From contig CAJPTS010000020.1 of the NCBI GenBank assembly GCA_905373625.1, forward strand, positions 1 through 16,047: a stretch of DNA of 16,047 bases, given 5' to 3'. Positions 7,334 through 13,368 of the stretch are shown one piece after another. The notes beneath the pieces are model-generated. The model was not told where the DNA came from, ran no database searches, and was given only the letters and a program-made list of their open reading frames with translations. The DNA comes from Bacteroidia bacterium. Lineage in GTDB: Bacteria > Bacteroidota > Bacteroidia > Bacteroidales > CAJPTX01. Within the stretch, counting starts at the first letter, position 1. The number at the start of each line of letters is the position of its first letter. The translations under genes and the position numbers were made by a program.

Positions 7334-8059
7334 CTAGTTCTGGTCGTACAACTTGGGTAAATCTGAGGGGGCAATAATACCCACTAGAGGTGAGTGTGCC
7401 GTACCATCCACCGTTACTAAAATACTCTGTAAATATTTACCACGCGCTACTCCCTGCTGGAACATATACAATACATCGGGTAAAGTATACCCCCGAGGCA
7501 CTATAGCGAACTCGTCTGGAGCGCAGTACTCCAGTAGTACAGTAACGGGTTGCATAAGAGCCGCTTGTAATGATAGGTATTTCTCGCTGTCGTCGTACCC
7601 CGCAGTCGCTAACCAGCGAGTAATACTTTTGGCGGTTATAAGCCCCGTAATGCCCGTTTCATCTACGATAGGACAGCGCATAAAGCCTCTCTGTTGAAAC
7701 TCTTCTACTATGCGAGAAATCGGGTCACTACTTCGCACAAAAAATGGTTTCGGGGTCATAATATCAGCAGCGATTGGAGGATTGCTCAGCTGCTCTGCGA
7801 TGCCCTCTATCTTTTGCACGGCACTCTCGTGGGGCACGGCCATAAAGTAACCATCGCGCATGGTATGAACCATTATATTGCGCAGTCGTGCATATTGCGA
7901 CAGGTCGGAGTAGTACTGACGTACCAAGGAGTTGCGTCGCGATACGGTGTCAAGCATCGCGATAAAGGGGGTATGCGAATTGGCTTGTGTCATATTTGCC
8001 AGTTGCTCCTCGATCTTGTTGAAGGCGGAAAGAAACCGCTGCGCTAACATATTATCCAT
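7334..8059 (-). CDS. CBS-pair protein with HEPN-like N-terminal helical domain
   Basis: The 241-residue cytoplasmic protein has no signal peptide or membrane segment. Residues about 1-95 look all-helical and contain RLRNIMVH, an R-N-x3-H arrangement (Arg60, Asn61, His65) of the kind seen in HEPN-fold proteins. A CBS pair follows: CBS1 about 94-150 (ADIMTPKPFFVRSSDPI to GLITAKSITRWL) and CBS2 about 164-241, ending GIIAPSDLPKLYDQN. CBS pairs usually bind adenine nucleotides such as AMP, ATP or SAM and regulate an attached domain. I recall similar N-terminal domains fused to CBS pairs in Firmicutes, but no function is established. An in-frame ATG at 8050 is an alternative start. The gene lies downstream of trxB on the same strand but is separated by a strong terminator, so it should have its own promoter, which I could not identify. 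Confidence 0.85.
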   Translation of the reverse strand: MDNMLAQRFLSAFNKIEEQLANMTQANSHTPFIAMLDTVSRRNSLVRQYYSDLSQYARLRNIMVHTMRDGYFMAVPHESAVQKIEGIAEQLSNPPIAADIMTPKPFFVRSSDPISRIVEEFQQRGFMRCPIVDETGITGLITAKSITRWLATAGYDDSEKYLSLQAALMQPVTVLLEYCAPDEFAIVPRGYTLPDVLYMFQQGVARGKYLQSILVTVDGTAHSPLVGIIAPSDLPKLYDQN

Positions 8060-8121
8060 CGCGTCTTGTCTTTTTTGCTACAACGTTTTGGGCGTGTGTA
8101 TCGTTTCCAACTCCAGCTTAC

Positions 8122-8160
8122 AAAAAAAAGCTGAGTCTGCACCGAAGTGTAAACCCAGCT
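8122..8160 (-). terminator. Rho-independent terminator of trxB
   Basis: Read on the minus strand, AGCTGGGTTTACAC pairs with GTGCAGACTCAGCT around a TTCG loop. The stem has 14 positions with two wobbles and one mismatch, and a run of T follows at 8129-8122. It lies 58 bases beyond the trxB stop and ahead of the CBS gene, so it should block most read-through. Confidence 0.85.
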
Positions 8161-8218
8161 CTTCTTAATACTGAAACCATGACGCTTTGGTATACGTCTG
8201 GTTGTAGAATATGTTCCA

Positions 8219-9157
8219 CTAAAACTTACGCGTGCCCAAAAATCTTTCAGCATCAAGGGCGGCTTTGCACCCCGATGCCGCAGCGGTAATGGCCTGACGG
8301 TAGTGTGGATCTTGTACATCGCCAGCTGCGAAGACGCCCGCAACGTTCGTTTTAGGAGTCCCAGGCTCGGTCACAATATAGCCCTGTTCATCCACCTTGA
8401 TCTGATCCTTAAATACGTCGGAGTTGGGCTTATGACCTATTGCAAGGAAAAAACCATGAATGGCAATCTCGCGCTTCTCGTTTGTCTCAGTATTGAGAAC
8501 TCGTACTCCCGTTACGCCCGTGTCATCGCCGAGCACCTCGTCGGTTACCGTGTTATAAAGCACTTCCAGATTCGGAGTATTATTTACACGATCTAGCATG
8601 GCTTTTGAGGCACGCATTGCGGGCTTACGCACAATGAGATAAACCTTTTCGCAAATAGAGGCTAAGTAGGTCGCTTCTTCGCCCGCCGTATCGCCTCCAC
8701 CAACCACGGCTACCACTTTGTTGCGATAAAAAAAACCATCGCACGTGGCACAAGCCGATACGCCGCCTATCTGGCGGAACTTTTGCTCGGAGGGTAACCC
8801 CAGATATTTCGCCTCGGCGCCAGTGGCAATAATCACGGCATCGGCTTCGATTTCCTTACCGTCGTCCAACGTTACAACGCGACGCGTGTCTGTCAGATCT
8901 GCCTTTACTACTATACCCTCACGCAGGTCTGCGCCCAGACGCTCGGCTTGAGCACGAAGGTCTTCCATGAGGGCTGTCCCCGTAGTACCCTGCGGATACC
9001 CTGGAAAGTTCTCAATCTCGGTGGTTTGTGTCAGCTGACCGCCGCGTGTAAGCCCTGCATAAAGTACAGGAGACAAATTTGCGCGTGCACCATATATAGC
9101 AGCTGTATAACCTGCTGGACCTGACCCGATTATCAGCAAACGTACGTGTTCTGCCAT
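8219..9157 (-). CDS. trxB: Thioredoxin reductase (NADPH)
   Basis: The 312-residue flavoenzyme transfers electrons from NADPH through FAD to thioredoxin in the cytoplasm. The FAD motif GSGPAG is at 11-16. The redox-active pair is Cys136/Cys139 in ACATCDGFF. The NADPH domain has GGGDTAGEEA near 153-162 and VRKPAMRASK near 176, the Bacteroidota version of the HRRxxxR phosphate-binding motif. The second FAD motif GDVQDPHYRQA is at 279-289. Length is standard for the low-molecular-weight class. An AAAAAGAA stretch lies about 10 bases before the ATG. It follows the AlgE-like gene by only 59 bases on the same strand with no terminator between, so cotranscription is plausible, though no functional link is evident. 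Its end is marked by a strong hairpin terminator. Confidence 0.96.
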   Translation of the reverse strand: MAEHVRLLIIGSGPAGYTAAIYGARANLSPVLYAGLTRGGQLTQTTEIENFPGYPQGTTGTALMEDLRAQAERLGADLREGIVVKADLTDTRRVVTLDDGKEIEADAVIIATGAEAKYLGLPSEQKFRQIGGVSACATCDGFFYRNKVVAVVGGGDTAGEEATYLASICEKVYLIVRKPAMRASKAMLDRVNNTPNLEVLYNTVTDEVLGDDTGVTGVRVLNTETNEKREIAIHGFFLAIGHKPNSDVFKDQIKVDEQGYIVTEPGTPKTNVAGVFAAGDVQDPHYRQAITAAASGCKAALDAERFLGTRKF

Positions 9158-9216
9158 TACTTATAGTTCTTTTTATTTTCTATTTACGTTCTTTCTGTTA
9201 CAACAACGAAAACATG

Positions 9217-10512
9217 TTATGGTTGACTTCGCGTCGGGACTTTGAGCCTAATCTGAGGGGCGTACTGGAAGCTCAATGTAGCAAAATGCCCGTGATGTGT
9301 AACTTGCCCCCCTTGCAAAGTAACTAACGTTTTCGTGCCGTAAAAATAGCCATAAACAAATTCTAAGCGCATATCGCGATAAAAATCCACCTTCCCCTTA
9401 AGGTCGAATTCTAACCCGAGGAACGTGTTCAGCTCCTTGAACTGCTTATCCATCTGAAAGGCGTGAAGCGAAACTTCCATTTCTACATTATTTAGTTTGG
9501 GAGCGTAGAGCCACGCATTGTAGTCGCGCAAACCGTGACCGTGCAGCGTTGGCAGAGCCAACGTGAAGTAGTCCATATACCCAAAGAAGCTGTGCGATGT
9601 CCCTGATAGTCGATCAAATTGGCGTAACCGTCCTGCTTTGAGATCGGAGTCTGTCCCCCCCGAGATCCAGTCTAAGCCGAAAGCCCCTTTTACTACTCCG
9701 TGTATAAAAAGACGGCTATGCATTGAGAATGCATTTACGCTCATCGCCGTATCGTGCTTCAAACTGTATGTATTCCCGCCTTGGTAGTATACTTCCGCTT
9801 TGAACTGCACGCTGTTCGTGGGACGAAAATTGATAAGAATACCGCCTGTAAAGCGTCCGAAGGGACGTCGAGGGTGAGCTTTATCCTGATTCCAATCGCC
9901 TACCACAATTCCGCCGATAGTGTTTTGTGGCGCGAGTGTGTAGAGCCCGTGTGCAATGAGCATATACTTGTAGTAGTGCGGGTCATAGTATTCCAATCGG
10001 CTGTTCTTTTCATTAAGCGCATTTGCCATGGCATAAAGTCGCATAGTAAAATGATTGCGTTGCCATAATGTGTGTAGGGCGTCGTGCGCCAAACCTAGGC
10101 GTCCGTATCGTCGTGCCATAAAGAGCCATGCGTCGTCCAATTGTATTGTTTGTCTACCAAAACGCACATAGCGAAAGAAGTTATCGGGGTAAGGGTTAGA
10201 TATTTGTAGCCATCCTTCCAGAAGTTGGGTATGAGTAGTACCTGCATTTGCCCCCCAGATGCGTCCGTCTTGTATGGTTACATGGGTTTCAAACAAATGG
10301 TACTGGATGTCTAGCCCCAGATCGACGCGTTGGTTGAGAAAGAATGCCGCGGGGGAATCGCTACGCAATTCGTGATAACCTCCGTGTACCTCGGCACGTG
10401 TCCGTTGAAAGAGTTCTAACGTGAGGTTGAGCGAATCATTAGGCTGAGCTTGTAGTGCAACTGGCACTAGCGGTAGTAGCCCAAGTAGGAATATAAACCG
10501 TAAAATTCTCAT
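9217..10512 (-). CDS. AlgE-like (alginate export family) outer-membrane beta-barrel protein
   Basis: This is a 431-residue protein with a signal peptide at 1-22 (MRILRFIFLLGLLPLVPVALQA, then QPN) and alternating aromatic/polar strands typical of a monomeric outer-membrane barrel. Signatures of the Bacteroidota alginate-export family are VTIQDGRIWG (78-87), FGRQTIQLDDAWLF (118-131) and FDRLSGTSHSFFGYMDYF (299-316). There is no TonB box or plug domain. Despite the family name, substrates in anaerobic Bacteroidota are unknown; it may be a general porin. The frame extends to a TTG at 10518, but the ATG at 10512 gives a clean signal peptide and lies about 45 nt after a consensus promoter. It precedes trxB by 59 bases. 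No polysaccharide synthesis genes are nearby, which argues against true alginate export. Confidence 0.78.
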   Translation of the reverse strand: MRILRFIFLLGLLPLVPVALQAQPNDSLNLTLELFQRTRAEVHGGYHELRSDSPAAFFLNQRVDLGLDIQYHLFETHVTIQDGRIWGANAGTTHTQLLEGWLQISNPYPDNFFRYVRFGRQTIQLDDAWLFMARRYGRLGLAHDALHTLWQRNHFTMRLYAMANALNEKNSRLEYYDPHYYKYMLIAHGLYTLAPQNTIGGIVVGDWNQDKAHPRRPFGRFTGGILINFRPTNSVQFKAEVYYQGGNTYSLKHDTAMSVNAFSMHSRLFIHGVVKGAFGLDWISGGTDSDLKAGRLRQFDRLSGTSHSFFGYMDYFTLALPTLHGHGLRDYNAWLYAPKLNNVEMEVSLHAFQMDKQFKELNTFLGLEFDLKGKVDFYRDMRLEFVYGYFYGTKTLVTLQGGQVTHHGHFATLSFQYAPQIRLKVPTRSQP

Positions 10513-10562
10513 TTGCAATATCTTAAAATTAACAACCTGAAATTCAATAAACCAGCTTCAAA

Positions 10563-10570
10563 CAAAGATA
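10563..10570 (-). promoter_or_regulatory. Predicted promoter -7 box for the AlgE-like gene and perhaps trxB
   Basis: On the minus strand this reads TATCTTTG, an exact TAnnTTTG match, 50 bases before the ATG at 10512. No convincing -33 TTTG lies upstream. Confidence 0.55.
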
Positions 10571-10640
10571 ACATTTTAATCTTTTAGAGTGCGCCCAGAA
10601 GAAGTACAAAGTTTGCGCAAAGCGCATTACAGAGAGGGTG

Positions 10641-10716
10641 TTACTTAGTACTTTGAACCTCGTACTTCGTACCTGATGAAGCTTTGAACCTCGTTTCGTA
10701 CTTAAATTGAACCTCG
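10641..10716 (+). repeat. Heptamer repeat locus B with three GAACCTCG-containing copies
   Basis: Units in exact 7-base phase are TTACTTA 10641, GTACTTT 10648, GAACCTC 10655, GTACTTC 10662 and GTACCTG 10669. A longer unit is superimposed: TTTGAACCTCG at 10652-10662 and 10683-10693, and ATTGAACCTCG at 10706-10716, separated by GTACTT-type words. Confidence 0.6.
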
Positions 10717-10871
10717 CCCTCAGATACGCTCATTAAATGCGCAGAGCGGATTTTACAATACATTTTTCGTTTTTCGTCTTTATTCTAGTCGCAAATTGGC
10801 GTCTTCGTATTCTGGATGATGCTTTTATCGCTTAGTTTTGTAGGTCGAATCACCATTTCTGAGAAATTCCT

Positions 10872-10879
10872 TACATTTG
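10872..10879 (+). promoter_or_regulatory. Orphan consensus -7 box in the intergenic region
   Basis: TACATTTG matches TAnnTTTG exactly on the plus strand, where no annotated gene lies downstream before the opposing DUF2851 gene. The -33 region is weak. Confidence 0.4.
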
Positions 10880-10885
10880 TGCGTG

Positions 10886-10935
10886 TAGAACCTGCCAAGC
10901 CTCTCAACGATGCTCAAATGGGCAGGTCGTTTTTT
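10886..10935 (+). ncRNA. Candidate small RNA ending in a hairpin and T tract
   Basis: After the orphan -7 box, ACCTGCC (10890-10896) can pair with GGCAGGT (10921-10927) across a 24-nt loop, followed two bases later by six T (10930-10935). Together these could make a transcript of about 50 nt ending at an intrinsic terminator. The stem is only 7 bp and the loop is large, so termination could be weak. It resembles no RNA family I recognise. A 27-residue ORF starting in the loop is the competing explanation. Confidence 0.3.
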
Positions 10936-10993
10936 ATATAAGAATTTTATGTGCGACAAGCGTCACTCTTCAGCAGTTGCATTTGTCTCTTGA
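10910..10993 (+). CDS. Possible 27-residue small protein
   Basis: An ATG at 10910 opens a 28-codon frame (MLKWAGRFLYKNFMCDKRHS, then SAVAFVS) ending in TGA at 10991-10993. It would start about 24 nt after the transcription start predicted from the orphan -7 box. There is no clear ribosome binding site and no known family, and the frame overlaps the candidate small RNA hairpin and a GTGCGACAAGCG repeat. Composition is basic with a short hydrophobic and aromatic start. I regard it as a possibility only. Confidence 0.15.
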   Translation: MLKWAGRFLYKNFMCDKRHSSAVAFVS

Positions 10994-11041
10994 ATTTTGT
11001 GAAACAAAGAGTGTAGAGTTAAGAGGTGCGACAAGCGCTTA
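10951..11041 (+). repeat. Direct repeat GTGCGACAAGCG (two copies)
   Basis: The 12-base word GTGCGACAAGCG occurs at 10951-10962 and again at 11026-11037. The second copy extends to GCGACAAGCGCTTA (11028-11041), the exact reverse complement of 3571-3584 next to heptamer locus A. Confidence 0.6.
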
Positions 11042-11052
11042 CATAAAGGCGT

Positions 11053-11122
11053 TTACTTAGAACTTCGTACTTGGTACTTAGAACTTGGTATTTACTTCTA
11101 GCTTTTAGCTTTTTACTTCTTA
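11053..11122 (+). repeat. Heptamer repeat locus C, running into the DUF2851 3' end
   Basis: Ten consecutive 7-base units are in register: TTACTTA 11053, GAACTTC 11060, GTACTTG 11067, GTACTTA 11074, GAACTTG 11081, GTATTTA 11088, CTTCTAG 11095, CTTTTAG 11102, CTTTTTA 11109, CTTCTTA 11116. The first six follow G-T/A-A-C/T-T-T-N; the last four drift to a CTTNTTA type. The array covers the DUF2851 stop codon and its last codons. Confidence 0.7.
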
Positions 11123-12396
11123 CTTTCTGTTAGCGCGAGACGCCAAGCAGGGCAGAGATAACACCGATTGCGCTCACAGTAGTTCTTCTGAAGCTGTAAT
11201 AATGCTTGGCTCTGCGCGGCATTCTGGCACGGAACGCCGATTTCTATAAAGGTGCGCACAATTGCGTTATCATCTGGTACAGCCTCCTCGTACATCTGTA
11301 AGGTCTTGGCTACCAGAGCCTCGTCGTCTTGGACGTGTGCGTAGGCAAAACGGAACGGCAGAGCACTGTTCAATAACACAGTGTGAATACTACTTTTCCC
11401 AATCCCCTTCGGCTGCACGCTCTTGGTGGGCTGTGAAAAACGGAAATGCGAATCCCAGTAATCCACAGCATGAACGTGGAACAAGGCAACCAACTCCGAA
11501 TAGCTTTGTGCCTCGAGTACATGCGATAGGAGGTGTTTACCGTGCTGCAAAATGGCGGCTAACTGTGAAATACGTATGGATGGGAAACTGTACGGACGCA
11601 AGCGGAAGAATTTCCACCCCAGCGCAGACGGCATTTCTAGTTTACATTTCGCCGCGTAATAGGCATATTCTTGCTGCAAAGACTCTGTATAAGCATCTGG
11701 ACGCTCAATCCCGTGCAAAAGCCCCGACTGCCCCTGTAAAATCGCTTCTAGCGCCAACCGATTGTCACACACCTTGTACAGGTGTTTTAGTGGCGTTTGC
11801 ATCGCCAATCGCTCCATCGGGTCGCTATTTACTTTTTGACCTAAGCTGCGTGAAACGGAACGGTAAAAAGCCTCTTCCCAATCTAATTCGCACTTCTTAC
11901 GCTCGTTAAGAATCTGCGCAGTACGTGCTTCCAAGCGTTCTATCAGAAGACGCGTCTGCCAGCTCGCTAAATCCAATGGCGATAATTGCGCTAAGCGCTC
12001 TCCACAGGGTGGTTGGGTAACAGATTGGGCGAGTGCCTCAAAATGACGCTGATAAAGTGATAAATTGGGGAAGACAAGCGTAGGTAAGCTGCGTCCGCCC
12101 TCAGTCATGGCAACACCATCATTTACGGCTACCACGTGCAAGATTACGGCATTGTATGCTGGGTCTGTATTGTGACCGTGTGCGTACCAATCGCTCGCGC
12201 GTTGATGAATCTCTACGTCGCCGCACCAGAGTATACCGTCGATGACAATTTGGCTATTAAGGAAGTCGGGACCTGCATTCTGATTATGCTGCCCCAGTGC
12301 GCGTATCTCTACGGCGTGACCGTCGGTTGTGGTTAGTGTTTCGTGCAGATAGGGGAGCTGTTGCCACAATGCATGCAGAAACTCTTCGCCTTCCAT
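11113..12396 (-). CDS. DUF2851 family protein
   Basis: This 427-residue protein belongs to a Bacteroidota family of unknown function. N-terminal signatures are TTTDG (22-26), GQHNQNAGPDF (35-45) and GDVEIHQRASDWYAHGH (59-75), whose acidic and histidine-rich pattern hints at a metal-dependent or nuclease-like site, though that is speculation. The middle is predicted helical, and the end has a small cysteine cluster, Cys407, Cys412 and Cys415 in CERNRCYLCP, that could bind metal. There is no signal peptide, so it is cytoplasmic. It begins 27 bases after the PorP/SprF gene on the same strand and is probably the last gene of that unit. Its final residues (ESKK) are encoded inside a heptamer repeat array, suggesting the C-terminus was shaped by the repeat. 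Confidence 0.88.
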   Translation of the reverse strand: MEGEEFLHALWQQLPYLHETLTTTDGHAVEIRALGQHNQNAGPDFLNSQIVIDGILWCGDVEIHQRASDWYAHGHNTDPAYNAVILHVVAVNDGVAMTEGGRSLPTLVFPNLSLYQRHFEALAQSVTQPPCGERLAQLSPLDLASWQTRLLIERLEARTAQILNERKKCELDWEEAFYRSVSRSLGQKVNSDPMERLAMQTPLKHLYKVCDNRLALEAILQGQSGLLHGIERPDAYTESLQQEYAYYAAKCKLEMPSALGWKFFRLRPYSFPSIRISQLAAILQHGKHLLSHVLEAQSYSELVALFHVHAVDYWDSHFRFSQPTKSVQPKGIGKSSIHTVLLNSALPFRFAYAHVQDDEALVAKTLQMYEEAVPDDNAIVRTFIEIGVPCQNAAQSQALLQLQKNYCERNRCYLCPAWRLALTESKK

Positions 12397-12423
12397 TGTC
12401 TCATGTGGGGTACTACGTCGCGT

Positions 12424-13365
12424 TTATTTCAACTTATCGAACTGATAGCCAATCATGAGCTCATGAGAACCGCCAGAGTAGGCTCGCAGGCGCGTGTAAC
12501 TGAAATCGAAGCTATAACCGAAGAGTATCCGATTGTTATGCCGATACCCCAGCATGAAACTAACCGCGTCGGAATGACGATAAGATATACCCGCCCACAC
12601 GCGGTTTAGGAATGTGGCTTTCAGATTTACATCAAATTGAAATGGTGAAGGAGGCGCCCATTTTACAATTACGGACGGCTCAATATCAAAATTCTCACTT
12701 AGATAAATTAGATACCCACCATGAACATAGAAGCTGCGCCGCAGTACATTGGGACGTACTGACTTCCCGTACAACGTAAGCGAGTTACCCATAATTTGTT
12801 GGCAAGCTGCACCAACATAGTAATGCGAAGCGTAAACATAGACGCCGAGCGCCCCGTCTGGTACAACACTCGTCTTGGACTGGAAGGTAAGCAAGGCGGG
12901 GTCGGTTGCCGAGGTTGTATTATCGCCGAGATCAAACTTAGAGGCATCTACGCGAAAGGCCATGAAGCCTACAGAAAGCCCTGCAGAAATACGAACCTCA
13001 TCACTAAGCGGAAAATTGTAGGCATAAGAGCCCAAAAGCCCCGTACGAGCTGTTGGACCCGTAATATCATTGTAGAACAATGCACCGAAGCCCATCGGGC
13101 TCTTCGTAAGAGGACCGTAAACGCTTACCACATTGGTGATCGGAGCGTCTGTCAAGCCTGCCCATTGGAAACGATGGTTCGTGCGTGCCTGAAAATAGTT
13201 GTATGTGCCCACAACGGCGGGGTTGACCGTGTAGTTGTTTAGCATAAACTGTGTGAGTTGATACATCTGTTGCCCTACAGCGTGATGACCGAAAAAGAGA
13301 AGCGTTCCCCAGAATAGGAAATGTAAAGAGAGTGTGAGAGTGCGTTCCGTCTTAATTCTATTCAT
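12424..13365 (-). CDS. PorP/SprF-family type IX secretion outer-membrane protein
   Basis: The 313-residue protein has a long signal peptide (about 1-31, ending HHAVG before QQMYQLTQF) and a barrel-like body ending in an aromatic strand (HELMIGYQFDKLK). The mature start is the family hallmark: an (S/T)QFMLNNYTVNPAVVGT segment followed by RFQWAGLTDAP. PorP is required for type IX secretion in P. gingivalis, and SprF is required for secretion of the adhesin SprB in Flavobacterium johnsoniae. Paralogues beside a type B substrate are thought to serve that substrate. Here the gene begins 3 bases after the stop of such a substrate, with AGAGG at the junction, so the two are almost certainly cotranscribed. 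It is probably a dedicated partner, not the housekeeping PorP, whose gene normally lies near other por genes. Confidence 0.92.
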   Translation of the reverse strand: MNRIKTERTLTLSLHFLFWGTLLFFGHHAVGQQMYQLTQFMLNNYTVNPAVVGTYNYFQARTNHRFQWAGLTDAPITNVVSVYGPLTKSPMGFGALFYNDITGPTARTGLLGSYAYNFPLSDEVRISAGLSVGFMAFRVDASKFDLGDNTTSATDPALLTFQSKTSVVPDGALGVYVYASHYYVGAACQQIMGNSLTLYGKSVRPNVLRRSFYVHGGYLIYLSENFDIEPSVIVKWAPPSPFQFDVNLKATFLNRVWAGISYRHSDAVSFMLGYRHNNRILFGYSFDFSYTRLRAYSGGSHELMIGYQFDKLK

Positions 13366-13368
13366 CCT

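Larger units (their letters stand above)
10513..11112. other. Long intergenic region (600 bases) with repeats and a candidate small transcript
   Basis: No family-recognisable gene is present. From left to right it holds a minus-strand promoter for the AlgE-like gene, heptamer repeat locus B, an orphan plus-strand consensus promoter with a hairpin and T tract, two copies of GTGCGACAAGCG, and heptamer locus C running into the end of the DUF2851 gene. The two flanking minus-strand genes are separated by the whole gap. Confidence 0.6.

Noticed and set aside
8044..8343. 99-codon minus-strand frame between trxB and the CBS gene
   Set aside because: It overlaps the 3' end of trxB in another frame and spans the trxB terminator.
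10513..10518. TTG start two codons upstream of the AlgE-like gene's ATG
   Set aside because: The ATG at 10512 gives a normal signal peptide and is the simpler start.
10641..11122. Heptamer repeat loci considered as a CRISPR array
   Set aside because: Units are 7 bases with no spacers, and no cas genes are present.
11262..11909. 215-codon plus-strand frame opposite DUF2851
   Set aside because: DUF2851 motifs on the minus strand establish the coding strand, and the plus product has no family features.
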